NCBI RefSeq assembly: GCF_002090075.1
Contig: NZ_BBRI01000003.1
Span: 186,001-250,000 of the forward strand
Length of the DNA: 64,000 nt
Source of the DNA: Demequina sp. NBRC 110052
GTDB taxonomy: Bacteria; Actinomycetota; Actinomycetes; Actinomycetales; Demequinaceae
Direction: 5' to 3'
How positions within the stretch are numbered: position 1 is the first letter of the stretch; every line of letters begins with the position of its first letter. The translations under genes were made by a program, and so were the position numbers. The notes below the pieces were generated by a model, which did not search any database, was not told where the DNA came from, and saw nothing but the letters and a program-made list of their open reading frames with translations. Of this stretch, positions 51,729-61,513 are shown one piece after another.

Positions 51729-52936
51729 GCCGCCACCACCTTCTCGCGCGACGGCGCGGGCAGTCGGAACAGGAAGCGCACCAGCGGCGGCGCGGCGATG
51801 AACAGCACGATCAGCGACTGGATGACCAGCACGATGTCGACCGGCAGTCCCGCCTGCACCTGCAGCGCAGGCCCGGAGGCCTTGAATCCACCGAAGAGGA
51901 TCGCGGCCATGACCGTGCCGAGCGGGCGCGAGCGCCCGAGCAGTGCGACGGTGATCGCGTCGAACCCGAAACTGCCCGCGACGCCCGCGGTGAGGCCGGA
52001 GCTCTCGGTGCCGAGGATCTGCGACGATCCGGCGAAGCCCGAGAGGGCTCCCGCGATAGTCATGACACCGATGATCGACAGCGGCACGTTCATGCCTGCG
52101 GTGCGGGCGGCGCGAGCGTTGGCGCCCACGGCGCGGAAGCGGAAGCCCCACGTGGAGCGCTCCATGAGCCACCACACGCCGAACGCGGCGGCGATCGCGA
52201 GCAGGAACGACAGGTTGAGACGGAAGGAGTCGCCGAGGATCAGCGGGTACTGCGCGGTCTCGGCGATCGGCGGCGACTTGGGGTTGTCAGAGCCCTCGAG
52301 CTGGAACGCGTCGGTGCTGAGCGCGTACGCGATCAGGTTCGCCGCGACGTAGTTCAGCATGATCGTGACGATCACCTCGTGCGCGCCGGCCTTGGCCTTG
52401 AGGATGCCGGGGATGAATCCCCACAGCGCGCCTCCAAGCACCGAGGCGATGATCGCGACGATGAGGTGAAGGCCCCACGGGAGGTCCCACGCGAAGCCGA
52501 CCCAGCCGCCGATCATGGCGCCCATGATGATCTGGCCCTGCGCACCGATGTTGAACAGGCCTGCGCGGAAGCCGATGCCGAGGCCCAGTCCAGCGAAGAT
52601 CAGCGGCGTGGCCATCGTGAGCGACTCCGTCAGAGGACGGAACTGCTGCACGAACGTGTCGCCGTTGTAGTTCCACACGGAGCCACGGAACATCGCGGTG
52701 TAGGCGCCGGTGATCGCCTCCCATGCGGCTGCGAACGTGTCGGCGGGCCGCGAGAAGAAGTAGCCGAGCGCCTCCTCGACCTCGGGCGAGGCGAGCACGA
52801 CGAGGATCGCGCCGATGACGATGGATGCGACGACGGCCAGCGCGACGACCAGCCCCGAGCTCTCCGCGATCTGCCTCAGGACCGAGCGATCGTCCTGCTC
52901 CTCGACCGCCTTCGCGGTCGTCTGCTCGGCGCTCAC
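51725..52936 (-). CDS. nucleoside ABC transporter permease 1
   Basis: 403 residues from GTG 52936 (4-nt overlap with the ATPase). BPD_transp_2 family: hydrophilic head MSAEQTTAKAVEEQDDRS, then about 9-10 helices with FAGLGLGIGFRAGLFNIGAQ, the typical QGQIIMGAMIGGW, FRFRAVGANARAARTAGMN and SFGFDAITVALLGRSRPLG. Long loop between helices 2 and 4 matches YufP/NupB-type permeases. Part of the operon bmp-ATPase-permease-permease-cdd-deoA, giving import and first catabolic steps together. Confidence 0.92.
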   Translation of the reverse strand: MSAEQTTAKAVEEQDDRSVLRQIAESSGLVVALAVVASIVIGAILVVLASPEVEEALGYFFSRPADTFAAAWEAITGAYTAMFRGSVWNYNGDTFVQQFRPLTESLTMATPLIFAGLGLGIGFRAGLFNIGAQGQIIMGAMIGGWVGFAWDLPWGLHLIVAIIASVLGGALWGFIPGILKAKAGAHEVIVTIMLNYVAANLIAYALSTDAFQLEGSDNPKSPPIAETAQYPLILGDSFRLNLSFLLAIAAAFGVWWLMERSTWGFRFRAVGANARAARTAGMNVPLSIIGVMTIAGALSGFAGSSQILGTESSGLTAGVAGSFGFDAITVALLGRSRPLGTVMAAILFGGFKASGPALQVQAGLPVDIVLVIQSLIVLFIAAPPLVRFLFRLPAPSREKVVAA

Positions 52937-54447
52937 GCGGCCTCCTCCTGCTTGGCTCCGGCCATCATGAGGCCGAGGGTGTCACGGTCCGTGTCGGGCG
53001 GCACGATGCCCACGATCTCGCCGTGGTACATCACGGCGATGCGGTCGGCGAGCGCGACGACCTCGTCGAGCTCGGAGCTCACGATGAGCACCGCGGTGCC
53101 GTTGTCGCGCTCCTCGATGATGCGCTTGTGGACGAACTCGATCGAGCCCACGTCCAGTCCGCGCGTGGGGTTCGAGGCGATGAGCAGCTTGAGGGGTCGC
53201 GACAGCTCGCGCGCGAGCACGACCTTCTGCTGGTTTCCACCGGACAGCGAGCCGGCCGTCGCCTCGGTCGAGGTCGTGCGGATGTCGAACTGCTCGACGT
53301 GCTTGGCAGCCTCCTCGTCGATGACGCTCGGCTTGAGCGCCATGCCCGACGCGTAGGGCGGCTGGTCGTGCAGGTCGAGGATGAGGTTGTTCGCGATGGT
53401 CATCGAGGCGACGAGCCCGTCCTCGGTGCGGTCCTCCGGCACGAAGCCCAGGCCCGCCATGAGCACGTCCTTGATGGGCTTGCCCGTGATGAACTCGCCA
53501 TCGAGCAATGCGTCGCCCGAGGTGACCGGCTGTGAGCCGAGCAGTGCCTCGGTGAGCTCAGTCTGTCCGTTGCCCTGCACGCCGGCGATCGCGAGGATCT
53601 CCCCAGCCTTCACGTTGAAGGACACGTGCTTGAGTCGCGGGATGCCAAGCTCGTCGACGACCGAGAGGTCTCGCACGGAGAGCATCACCGCACCAGGCTT
53701 GGCGGCGTCCTTGTCGACCGTCATCGAGACGTCGCGGCCGACCATGAGAGAGGCGAGTTCCTCCTGCGAGGCGGTGGGCTCGGCCTGGCCCACGACCTTG
53801 CCGCGACGGATCACGGTGATCGTGTCCGCCACTGCCTGCACCTCGCGGAGCTTGTGGGTGATGAGCACGACGGAGGTTCCAGCCTTGCTCAGGTCCTTGA
53901 CGATGGCGAGCAGTTCGTCGGTCTCCTGCGGCGTGAGCACAGCGGTGGGCTCGTCGAGGATCAGCACCTCGGCGTCGCGGGATAGAGCCTTGATGATCTC
54001 GACGCGCTGCTGCGCGCCGACCGGCAGGTCCTCGACGACGGCGTCGGGGTCGACTGCGAAGTTGAATCGCTCGGAGATCTCCTTGACCTTCGCGCGCGCG
54101 GCGTCGAGGTCCAGCAGCTTCGCCGGACCTCGCACCTCCTCATGGCCGAGCATGACGTTCTCGGCGACGGTGAACGGGGGCACGAGCATGAAGTGCTGGT
54201 GCACCATGCCGATGCCTGCGGCCATCGCGTCTCCGGGGCCTTCGAAGTCGGCCGGCTCTCCATCGAGCAGGACCTCGCCCTCGTCGGCGTCATAGAGGCC
54301 GAACAGCACGTTCATCAGCGTGGACTTGCCGGCGCCGTTCTCGCCGAGCAGCGCGTGCACCTGTCCGGGCTCGACGACCAGATCGATGGCGTCGTTCGCG
54401 GTGAAGGTGCCGAAGCGCTTGGTGATTCCCCTCAGTTCGAGTCTCAC
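52933..54447 (-). CDS. nucleoside ABC transporter ATPase (double-domain)
   Basis: 504 residues from GTG 54447. Two ABC domains in one chain. The N-terminal one is complete: Walker A LLGENGAGKSTLMNVL, VHQHFMLVPPFTVAENV, a signature VGAQQRVEI and Walker B LILDEPTAVLTPQE. The C-terminal one is degenerate in the Walker A region (GVQGNGQTELTEALLG) but has the signature LSGGNQQKVVLAREL and Walker-B-like LLIASNPTRGLDVG. This is the YufO/NupA-type arrangement also seen in sugar (XylG/MglA) importers. GAAAGG provides the ribosome-binding site. Confidence 0.93.
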   Translation of the reverse strand: MRLELRGITKRFGTFTANDAIDLVVEPGQVHALLGENGAGKSTLMNVLFGLYDADEGEVLLDGEPADFEGPGDAMAAGIGMVHQHFMLVPPFTVAENVMLGHEEVRGPAKLLDLDAARAKVKEISERFNFAVDPDAVVEDLPVGAQQRVEIIKALSRDAEVLILDEPTAVLTPQETDELLAIVKDLSKAGTSVVLITHKLREVQAVADTITVIRRGKVVGQAEPTASQEELASLMVGRDVSMTVDKDAAKPGAVMLSVRDLSVVDELGIPRLKHVSFNVKAGEILAIAGVQGNGQTELTEALLGSQPVTSGDALLDGEFITGKPIKDVLMAGLGFVPEDRTEDGLVASMTIANNLILDLHDQPPYASGMALKPSVIDEEAAKHVEQFDIRTTSTEATAGSLSGGNQQKVVLARELSRPLKLLIASNPTRGLDVGSIEFVHKRIIEERDNGTAVLIVSSELDEVVALADRIAVMYHGEIVGIVPPDTDRDTLGLMMAGAKQEEAA

Positions 54448-54514
54448 TCATGTGCCTTTCGCGGTTCATCGGGTCCGGCAGTCGTTGCCAGCCCAGCAAA
54501 TGTCAGTCAAGCAC

Positions 54515-54548
54515 GAGGGGCGCGCCGCGTCCACGCAGCGCGCCCCTC
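54515..54548 (-). other. 10-bp stem-loop between bmp and transporter ATPase genes
   Basis: GAGGGGCGCG (54515-54524) pairs exactly with CGCGCCCCTC (54539-54548), with an inner GCGT/ACGC stem. It lies 26 nt after the bmp stop. In ABC operons such hairpins keep the binding-protein mRNA in excess over the channel genes. Confidence 0.6.
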
Positions 54549-54574
54549 TTCCGGGCGCTTGGCCCGGGCCTGAC

Positions 54575-55645
54575 TTACGGGGTGACGGAGATCGATCCGC
54601 CGATGATGCCGTTCTGGATCTCCTCGATCTCGGCGATGACGGCGTCGTCGAGCACGCCATCCGCGATGTCGGAGATGCCGACGCCCTCGTTCTCGAGCGT
54701 GCCGAGGTACGGGGTGACGTCGAACTCGGCGTCAACGGAACCGCTGACGACGTCGTAGACGGCCGGTCCCATGTTCTTCATGACCGAGGTCAGGATGATG
54801 TCCGAGTAGTCGGGAGCGGTGAGCGTCCAGTCGGAGTCCACACCGATGATCCACACGTTGCCTGCTGCCTGGGCGGCGGCGGCGGCGCCGAGGCCCACGG
54901 GGCCCGCGACCGGGAGGATGACGTCCGCACCCTGGTCGATGAAGCCCTGAGCGGTCGACTGACCCTTGGTGGTGTCGGAGAAGTCACCGGTGAACGAACC
55001 GGTCTCGCCATCCCAGCCGAGCACGGTGACGGCGGCGCCGTTCTGCTCGTTGTAGTAGTTCACGCCGGCGAGCAGGCCGTCCATGAAGATGGTGACGGAC
55101 GGAATCTGGATGCCGCCGAAGGTGCCGATGACGCCGGTCTGCGAGGCCGCAGCCGCCGCGTAGCCCGCGAGGAACGCGGCCTCGTCGGTGTCGAACGTGA
55201 TGGGCTTGATGTTCGGGGCGTCGGTGGTGCCGTCGAAGTCGTTGTCGGCGAGGTCGTCGATGATGGCGAAGCTCGAGTCCGGGTTGGCGAGCGCCGCGTC
55301 GACGGTGGCCTGGCTGAGCAGGAAGCCGACCGTGATCGTCAGGTCGCAGCCCTGGTTGATCATCTCGTTGATGTTCGGGGCGAAGTCGGACTCGCCCTCG
55401 GACTCGGCGGTGGCGATCTCGATGCCGAGGTCGCTCGAGACGGCCTGGAGGCCCTCGTAGCCGGCCTGGTTGAACGAGGCGTCGTCGAAGCCTCCGGAGT
55501 CCGAGACCATGCAGGCCTTGTAGTCGACGGCCTCGGCGGTCTCGGTAGCGGTCTCCGAGGGGGTCTCCTCCGGGGCAGCCGAGCACGCGGCCAGGGCGAT
55601 CGCGGCGGAGGCCGCGACGGCGCCGATGCGCAGGGTGTTCTTCAT
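54575..55645 (-). CDS. BMP-family nucleoside-binding lipoprotein
   Basis: 356 residues from ATG 55645. Lipoprotein signal MKNTLRIGAVAASAAIALAAC with Cys21, then a Thr/Glu/Pro-rich linker. BMP/PnrA fold: YKACMVSDSGGFDDASFNQAGYEG with the Asp and Phe that stack and bind the nucleoside, ANPDSSFAIIDD, DEAAFLAGYAAA, VIGTFGGIQIPSVTIFMDG and WIIGVDSDWTLTAPDYSD. It captures purine and pyrimidine nucleosides for the downstream permeases. First gene of the operon; hairpin-separated from the rest. Confidence 0.94.
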   Translation of the reverse strand: MKNTLRIGAVAASAAIALAACSAAPEETPSETATETAEAVDYKACMVSDSGGFDDASFNQAGYEGLQAVSSDLGIEIATAESEGESDFAPNINEMINQGCDLTITVGFLLSQATVDAALANPDSSFAIIDDLADNDFDGTTDAPNIKPITFDTDEAAFLAGYAAAAASQTGVIGTFGGIQIPSVTIFMDGLLAGVNYYNEQNGAAVTVLGWDGETGSFTGDFSDTTKGQSTAQGFIDQGADVILPVAGPVGLGAAAAAQAAGNVWIIGVDSDWTLTAPDYSDIILTSVMKNMGPAVYDVVSGSVDAEFDVTPYLGTLENEGVGISDIADGVLDDAVIAEIEEIQNGIIGGSISVTP

Positions 55646-55827
55646 GAGTGGTTTCCTCACTGGGTGTCTAGCCTGAATGACGCCAGGCTGGTGCGTCGGC
55701 TCCACGATACGCGCTTCGTGTTTCGAGAACACGCCTGGAAGTTGCGCGATTGCAACGAAATGGTCACGATCCGGGCGTGCGCAGCACGCGCCGCATCGCA
55801 ATTCTCACGGTCAGGATCGCTCTGACG

Positions 55828-56925
55828 TCACTCGGCTTCGAGCGACGCGGCGGCGTCCTTGACCCGCTGCGACTGGGCGCGGGTCGTCACGAGCAGCGCC
55901 TCCTGCGTCTGGACCACCACGGCGTCGTCCACACCGACGATCACGACAGGCCTGTCGCCGCCCACGACGAGCGCCTTCTCGGCGCCCACGAGCCCGACGC
56001 CGTGGTCGCGCCCGACGGCGACCACGCCCTGGGCATCGGGCGTCAGCATCGAGGCGAGCGAATCGAAGTCGCCGATGTCGTGCCAGCCGAGGCTCGCCGG
56101 CACCACGGCGACACCGCCCGCGGCGGCGACCGGCTCCGCGATGGCGTGGTCGATCGCGATCTTGGTGAGCGTCGGCCACACGCGCGCCAGCACCTCGTCG
56201 CGCGCGTCCGTGTCCCAGGCGGCAGCGATCTCGCGGACGCCCGCCTCGAGCGACGGGAGCTGGTGCGCGAGGTGACCCAGGAGCACGTCGGTGCCCACCA
56301 CGAACATGCCCGCATTCCACACGTAGCCGCCGTCGGCGAGCATGCGCGCGGCTGTCTCCGCGTCGGGCTTCTCGGTGAACTCGGCCACCTCGAACGCACC
56401 GTCGACGCCCTCGAGAGCCCCCGCCTGGCGGATGTACCCGAACGCGCTCGAGGGCTCGGTCGGCGTGATGCCGATCGTCACGACCTTGCCCGTCCGCGCC
56501 GCCGCGACCGCAGTGCGCACCGCCTCGGCGAATGCCGCCGACTCGGTGATGACGTGATCCGCGGCGAACGAGCCCATGACCGCCGGGCCGCGCCGCTGCT
56601 CGATCAGCGCGGCCGCGAGCGCGATCGCCGCCATCGAGTCACGCGGGCTCGGCTCCCCGACGATCCTGTCACCCGGCAACTGCGGCACCTGCCCGGCCAC
56701 CGCGTCGGCATGGCGCGCGCCGGTGACGATGTAGACGTCGTCTGCGAGCGCCTGGAGGCGCGCGACCGTGTCCTGGATCAGCGTGGACCCCGTGCCAAGC
56801 AGATCGAGCAGAAATTTGGGCCTGCTCGGCTGCGACAGTGGCCACAGCCGCGAGCCCACACCGCCCGCGGGGATCACGACGACGAGGTCGTCCAGGGACA
56901 CGGGCGAGGAGGTCGAGTCGTTCAC
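55828..56925 (-). CDS. mannose-1-phosphate guanylyltransferase
   Basis: 365 residues from GTG 56925. Nucleotidyltransferase signature VVIPAGGVGSRLWPLSQPSRPKFLLDL at the N-terminus (G-x-G-x-R loop with PKF), then GEPSPRDSMAAIALAAALI, GSFAADHVI, TIGITPTEPSSAFGYI, FTEKPDAETAA, YVWNAGMFV and a C-terminal WHDIGDFDSL. It makes GDP-mannose for mannosylated lipids and glycans. It lacks the extra isomerase domain of bifunctional ManC. A mutase that could supply mannose 1-phosphate is encoded at 40903. A TAGTCT hexamer 7 nt upstream points to a leaderless mRNA. Confidence 0.93.
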   Translation of the reverse strand: MNDSTSSPVSLDDLVVVIPAGGVGSRLWPLSQPSRPKFLLDLLGTGSTLIQDTVARLQALADDVYIVTGARHADAVAGQVPQLPGDRIVGEPSPRDSMAAIALAAALIEQRRGPAVMGSFAADHVITESAAFAEAVRTAVAAARTGKVVTIGITPTEPSSAFGYIRQAGALEGVDGAFEVAEFTEKPDAETAARMLADGGYVWNAGMFVVGTDVLLGHLAHQLPSLEAGVREIAAAWDTDARDEVLARVWPTLTKIAIDHAIAEPVAAAGGVAVVPASLGWHDIGDFDSLASMLTPDAQGVVAVGRDHGVGLVGAEKALVVGGDRPVVIVGVDDAVVVQTQEALLVTTRAQSQRVKDAAASLEAE

Positions 56926-56932
56926 AGTGACC

Positions 56933-56942
56933 AGACTAAGAT
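56933..56942. promoter_or_regulatory. overlapping divergent -10 boxes (guanylyltransferase / sdhC)
   Basis: Minus strand TAGTCT (56938-56933) ends 7 nt before the guanylyltransferase GTG. Plus strand TAAGAT (56937-56942) faces sdhC, 44 nt before its GTG. The two hexamers share two bases, so one melted region could serve both directions. Confidence 0.55.
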
Positions 56943-56985
56943 GCAATGCGACAGCCCATCGCCGAAGACGACGAAGGAGTCCTAC

Positions 56986-57360
56986 GTGACGCCCGCACCG
57001 ACCCTCTACAGGGGACACGAGGGCATGTGGATGTGGCTGGTCCACCGGGCGACCGGCGTGGCCATCTTCTTCTTCCTGCTCATCCACGTGACCGACACCG
57101 CGCTCGTGCGCGTGTCCCCCGAGGCATACAACGAGGTCATCGACAGCTATAAGACGCCGATCTACGGGCTGATCGAGGCAGGACTGGTCGCCGCGATCAT
57201 CCTCCACGCGTTCAACGGGCTGCGCATCATCGCCGTCGACAACTCCACGTGGGCCCTGCGCCACCAGCGCAAGCTGGCGTGGGCCGTGTGGGTCATCTTC
57301 GTCGTGCTGATGGCGGGCTTCCTGCCGCGCCACCTCATGCACGTGTTCGGAGGTGCCTGA
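56986..57360 (+). CDS. sdhC: succinate dehydrogenase cytochrome b556 subunit
   Basis: 124 residues from GTG 56986 with AAGGAG 6 nt upstream. Three membrane helices; helix 1 region [19 protein letters not shown] carries the S/HRxTG quinone-site motif and the heme-side His, and [14 protein letters not shown] carries the second conserved His. With SdhD it anchors the catalytic subunits and passes electrons to menaquinone. An upstream ATG at 56941 would add a hydrophilic head with no family match and lacks a ribosome-binding site. Stop overlaps the sdhD ATG (TGATG). Confidence 0.92.
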   Translation: MTPAPTLYRGHEGMWMWLVHRATGVAIFFFLLIHVTDTALVRVSPEAYNEVIDSYKTPIYGLIEAGLVAAIILHAFNGLRIIAVDNSTWALRHQRKLAWAVWVIFVVLMAGFLPRHLMHVFGGA

Positions 57361-57821
57361 TGACCGCCCCCGAGCTGAGCACCCCCCGCGAGCGCATCCG
57401 CTCCGGCCGCATGCGGCGCAACGCCGAGCGCTGGTCCTGGCTGTTCATGCGCTTCTCCGGCGCCCTCCTGCTGGTCCTGATCTTCACCCATCTGTTCGTC
57501 AACCTGATGACGGGCGACGGCGTGCAGCAGATCGACTTCGCGTTCGTCGCCGGCAAGTGGGCCTCGCCGCTGTGGAAGGTCTGGGACCTTCTCATGCTGG
57601 TGCTGGCGATGATCCACGGCGGCAACGGCATGCGCCTGCTCATCAACGACTACGCCCACCGTCCCCGGGTGCGCACATTCCTGCTGTGGCTGCTCGGTAT
57701 CGCGGTGGTCGTCGTCATCGTGCTCGGCTCGCTCGTGATCTTCACGTTCGACCCGTGCCCGCTCGACGCCTCTGGCGACCTCCTGTCCGGTGTCCCCGAT
57801 TTCTGCAAGGACGTTCGATGA
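57360..57821 (+). CDS. sdhD: succinate dehydrogenase membrane anchor subunit
   Basis: 153 residues. A basic N-terminus ([18 protein letters not shown]) and three helices: [41 protein letters not shown] and [21 protein letters not shown]. His in THLFVN and MIHGGNG are heme/quinone ligands typical of SdhD in actinobacteria. Overlaps sdhC by one base and sdhA by four (ATGA), giving tight coupling. Confidence 0.92.
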   Translation: MTAPELSTPRERIRSGRMRRNAERWSWLFMRFSGALLLVLIFTHLFVNLMTGDGVQQIDFAFVAGKWASPLWKVWDLLMLVLAMIHGGNGMRLLINDYAHRPRVRTFLLWLLGIAVVVVIVLGSLVIFTFDPCPLDASGDLLSGVPDFCKDVR

Positions 57822-59584
57822 CCCTCCACGAATACGACGTCGTCATCGTCGGCGCCGGTGGCGCTGGCATGCGCGCAGCCCTCGAGAGCTCGCAGCGGGC
57901 CCGCACCGCGTGCCTCACGAAGCTCTACCCGACGCGCTCCCACACCGGCGCGGCCCAGGGCGGCATGGCCGCGGCCCTGAGCAACGTCGAGGACGACAAC
58001 GCCGAGTGGCACACGTTCGACACGATCAAGGGCGGCGACTACCTGGTCGACCAGGACGCCGCCGAGATCCTGTGCAACGAGGCGATCGACGCCGTGCTTG
58101 ACCTCGAGAAGATGGGCCTGCCCTTCAACCGCACCGAAGAGGGCAAGGTCGACCAGCGGCGCTTCGGCGGCCACACGCGCAACCACGGCGAGGCCGCCGT
58201 GCGCCGCGCGTGCTACTCGGCCGACCGCACCGGCCACATGATCCTGCAGACGCTGTACCAGCAGTGCATCAAGCAGGAGGTGGAGTTCTTCAACGAGTTC
58301 TACGTGCTGGACCTGCTGCTCGACAAGGATCCGCAGTCCACGCCCGAGGGCGAGGAGGTCTCCGTCGCCGGAGTCGTCGCGTACGAGCTCGCCACCGGCG
58401 AGATCCACACGTTCCGCGCCAAGTCCGTCATCTTCGCGACGGGCGGCGCCGGCAAGGTCTTCAAGACCACCTCGAACGCGCACACCCTCACCGGTGACGG
58501 CATGGCGATCGCGTACAACGCGGGGCTGCCTCTCGAGGACATGGAGTTCTTCCAGTTCCACCCGACGGGCCTCGCCGGCCTGGGCATCCTGCTGTCCGAG
58601 GCCGCGCGCGGTGAGGGCGGCATCCTGCGCAACTCCGAGGGCGAGCGCTTCATGGAGCGCTACGCGCCCACGATCAAGGACCTTGCGCCGCGCGACATGG
58701 TCGCGCGCGCCATGGCCAACGAGGTGCGCGAGGGACGCGGGTGCGGACCCCACAAGGACTACGTGCTGCTGGACCTGACCCACCTGGAGCCCGCGCACAT
58801 CGACGCGAAGCTGCCGGACATCACCGAGTTCGCTCGCACGTACCTGGGAGTCGAGCCGTACACCGAGCCTGTGCCCGTGTACCCCACGGCGCACTACGCG
58901 ATGGGCGGCATCCCCACCAACGTCCAGGGCGAGGTGCTGCGCAACAACACGGACAAGGTCAAGGGCCTGTACGCCGCCGGTGAGTGCGCGTGCGTGTCGG
59001 TGCACGGAGCCAACCGACTCGGCACCAACTCGCTGCTGGACATCAACGTGTTCGGCCGCCGCGCCGGCATCGCCGCAGCGGAGCACGCCCTCGCGACCGA
59101 GGCCGCGGCCGAGCTTCCCGAGGACGCGGAGGGGCGCCTGCGCGCCTGGGTCGAGCGCCTGCGGGACACCGTCGGCACCCCGGGCGCCGAGTCGATCGCC
59201 CAGGTGCGTCGCGAGCTGCAGGAGACGATGGACCGGAACGCCCAGGTGTTCCGCGACGAGGCGTCGCTCAGCGCCGCGAAGGCGGACATCGCGGCGCTCA
59301 AGGAGCGCTACGAGGCCGTGGGCATTCACGACCGCGGCCAGCGCTACAACACCGACCTGCTCGAAGCGATCGAGTTGGGCTTCCTGCTCGACCTCGCCGA
59401 GGTGGTCGTCGAGGGCGCGCTCGCCCGCAAGGAGTCGCGCGGCGGTCACTACCGCGAGGACTTCCCCACGCGCGATGACGAGAACTTCATGCGCCACACG
59501 ATGGTCTACGGCGGCGAGCAGCTCCGCCTCGACTACAAGCCAGTGGTTGTGACGAAGTATCAGCCCATGGAACGCAAGTACTGA
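57818..59584 (+). CDS. sdhA: succinate dehydrogenase flavoprotein subunit
   Basis: 588 residues. FAD-binding [15 protein letters not shown] at the N-terminus; the covalent-flavin His is in [15 protein letters not shown]; active-site segments [40 protein letters not shown] and [13 protein letters not shown]. It oxidises succinate to fumarate in the citric acid cycle and respiratory chain. Third gene of a conventional sdhCDAB operon. Confidence 0.97.
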   Translation: MTLHEYDVVIVGAGGAGMRAALESSQRARTACLTKLYPTRSHTGAAQGGMAAALSNVEDDNAEWHTFDTIKGGDYLVDQDAAEILCNEAIDAVLDLEKMGLPFNRTEEGKVDQRRFGGHTRNHGEAAVRRACYSADRTGHMILQTLYQQCIKQEVEFFNEFYVLDLLLDKDPQSTPEGEEVSVAGVVAYELATGEIHTFRAKSVIFATGGAGKVFKTTSNAHTLTGDGMAIAYNAGLPLEDMEFFQFHPTGLAGLGILLSEAARGEGGILRNSEGERFMERYAPTIKDLAPRDMVARAMANEVREGRGCGPHKDYVLLDLTHLEPAHIDAKLPDITEFARTYLGVEPYTEPVPVYPTAHYAMGGIPTNVQGEVLRNNTDKVKGLYAAGECACVSVHGANRLGTNSLLDINVFGRRAGIAAAEHALATEAAAELPEDAEGRLRAWVERLRDTVGTPGAESIAQVRRELQETMDRNAQVFRDEASLSAAKADIAALKERYEAVGIHDRGQRYNTDLLEAIELGFLLDLAEVVVEGALARKESRGGHYREDFPTRDDENFMRHTMVYGGEQLRLDYKPVVVTKYQPMERKY

Positions 59585-59598
59585 CGAGGAGGAACGAC

Positions 59599-60363
59599 AT
59601 GACAGCCACCGCTGAGGCCCCGGCCGCGGGAGAGGTCGCCTCCTTCGAGGTCACCCTGCGCATCCGCCGAATGAACCCGGAGGGCACCTCCGAGCATGGC
59701 GCGGGCGAGGAGTACTGGGAGGAGCACACGATCCAGGCGCACGCCACTGACCGCGTGCTCGATGCCCTGCACAAGATCAAGTGGGACATCGACGGGTCGC
59801 TCGCGTTCAGGCGTTCGTGCGCGCACGGCGTGTGCGGCTCGGACGCGATGCGCATCAACGCACGCAACCGTCTTGCGTGCAAGACGCTCCTCAAGGACCT
59901 CAACCCTGCGAAGCCCATCATGGTCGAGCCGATCAAGGGCCTGCCCGTGGAGAAGGACCTGATCGTCGACATGGAGCCGTTCTTCGCCTCCTACCGCGAG
60001 ATCATGCCGTTCCTCATGACGTCGGGTCCCACGCCCGAGCGCGAGCGGCTCCAGACCCCCGAGGAGCGCCAGCGCTTCGACGACACGACCAAGTGCATCC
60101 TGTGCGCGGCCTGCACCACCAGCTGCCCCGTGTTCTGGACCGACGGCCAGTACTTCGGCCCGCAGGCGATCGTGGGCGCCCACCGGTTCATCTTCGACTC
60201 GCGCGACGAGGGCCAGTGGGACCGCCTCGAGATCCTCAACGACAAGGCCGGCGTGTGGAAGTGCCGCACGGCGTTCAACTGCACGGAGGCCTGCCCGCGC
60301 GGCATCGAGGTCACCAAGGCGATCTCCGAGGTCAAGAAGGTGCTCAACACCGGCGAGATCTGA
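59599..60363 (+). CDS. sdhB: succinate dehydrogenase iron-sulfur subunit
   Basis: 254 residues with GAGGAGG ribosome-binding site. N-terminal ferredoxin domain with RSCAHGVCGSDAM for the 2Fe-2S cluster, then C-terminal CILCAACTTSCPVFW and CTEACPRGIEVTKAI for the 4Fe-4S and 3Fe-4S clusters. It conducts electrons from SdhA flavin to the membrane quinone site. Ends the sdh operon, tail to tail with the BrkB-like gene after 24 nt. Confidence 0.97.
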   Translation: MTATAEAPAAGEVASFEVTLRIRRMNPEGTSEHGAGEEYWEEHTIQAHATDRVLDALHKIKWDIDGSLAFRRSCAHGVCGSDAMRINARNRLACKTLLKDLNPAKPIMVEPIKGLPVEKDLIVDMEPFFASYREIMPFLMTSGPTPERERLQTPEERQRFDDTTKCILCAACTTSCPVFWTDGQYFGPQAIVGAHRFIFDSRDEGQWDRLEILNDKAGVWKCRTAFNCTEACPRGIEVTKAISEVKKVLNTGEI

Positions 60364-60387
60364 GCCCTGGCCCGGTGCGCGCGTCGC

Positions 60388-61479
60388 TCAGACGTGCGAT
60401 TCGCGTACCGGAAGCTTGCCAGGCTTGCGCCTGACGGTGGCGCGCCGCGTCGTGACGAGCGTGCGGCGCCCGCGGCGTCCGTTCACGACGTCCACCCGTG
60501 CGACATCCTCGGGCACCGGAGCGAGCGCGAGCCTGCCCACCTCGGGAGGCGTGTGATGCGCGCCGAGCCACGCGGCGCACATCAGAATGATGCGGTTCAC
60601 GTACTGCACGAACACCATCAGGGTGATGATCGGCACGAACGGCGCGAGCACGGCGTCCGAGGTTGCGCCGCTCACGACGAAGGTCACGCCGAGCCGTAGC
60701 ACTCCGATCGCCAGCGCGGCGACCAGGATGATCGCGAGCAGTCGCTTGGACCACCGCGTGCCGCCCAGCAACGTCATCGCCATGGCCACGTACAGCATGT
60801 CCGCGATCACGCCGGCGCCGATCGCGATCAGCCGCAGCGACCACGCAGGGATCCCGATTCCCAGGGCCTCTCCGATCCACTCCGCGGCTCCGGAGGCGGT
60901 CACCTGAACCGCCAGTCCCACGAGCGCGACGATCAGCAGCCCTAGGAGGGCGACCACGTCGCGGAGCTTGCCGAGCACGGGCGAGGCGGCCTCTTCGCCG
61001 AGCATGGTGCGCAGGCTCGTGCGCAGTCCGGTGACGAAGCGGGTCGCGGTGTTGATCAAGATGATGAACGAGACGAGTCCGACAATGCCCGCGATCGACG
61101 TCGCGCTGCCAGAGCCGAGGTCATCGGGCTGGATGATGCCCGGCGAGTCGCCCGTGGCGATCATCCCCGGCACTGCTTCGGCGAGGTAGTCGACGAGCGA
61201 GTTCCGGAGCTCGTCGTTGCCCGCGAGGAACAGGGAAGCGATCGTGGTCGCCACGACCAGGCCGGCGGCGACCGAAGCCAACGAGAAGAAGGCGACGCCC
61301 GCTGCCAGCACGTTGCCGTTCTGGAGCGAGAATCGCTTGAGCCCCTTGCCCCACGAGGTCGCGTCCCACCAGGTCTTGAGTCGCTTGCCGCGCTCCGCGG
61401 CCTCTTTGGCCTGCGCGACGACCTCATCCTTCGCGATCGCGAGCGAGGTCGTGTCGGTCTCGCGTTCGGATGCCGTCAT
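60388..61479 (-). CDS. YihY/BrkB family inner-membrane protein
   Basis: 363 residues from ATG 61479. Hydrophilic N-terminal 40 residues, then six hydrophobic segments: LAAGVAFFSLASVAAGLVVA, SIAGIVGLVSFIILINTATR, VVALLGLLIVALVGLAVQV, LRLIAIGAGVIADMLYVAMA, LAIILVAALAIGVL and FVPIITLMVFVQYVNRIILM. The family motif around the first helix (QNGNVLAAGVAFFSL) is clear. A basic tail ends in KPGKLPVRESHV. Once called ribonuclease BN by mistake; the real function is unknown, possibly envelope lipid handling. Confidence 0.88.
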   Translation of the reverse strand: MTASERETDTTSLAIAKDEVVAQAKEAAERGKRLKTWWDATSWGKGLKRFSLQNGNVLAAGVAFFSLASVAAGLVVATTIASLFLAGNDELRNSLVDYLAEAVPGMIATGDSPGIIQPDDLGSGSATSIAGIVGLVSFIILINTATRFVTGLRTSLRTMLGEEAASPVLGKLRDVVALLGLLIVALVGLAVQVTASGAAEWIGEALGIGIPAWSLRLIAIGAGVIADMLYVAMAMTLLGGTRWSKRLLAIILVAALAIGVLRLGVTFVVSGATSDAVLAPFVPIITLMVFVQYVNRIILMCAAWLGAHHTPPEVGRLALAPVPEDVARVDVVNGRRGRRTLVTTRRATVRRKPGKLPVRESHV

Positions 61480-61513
61480 GACGTCAGCCCCCTTCCGATC
61501 GACGCGACGGTTG

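Noticed and set aside
56941-56985. Upstream ATG start for sdhC
   Set aside because: It overlaps the predicted -10 region and adds 15 hydrophilic residues without family match; GTG 56986 has AAGGAG.
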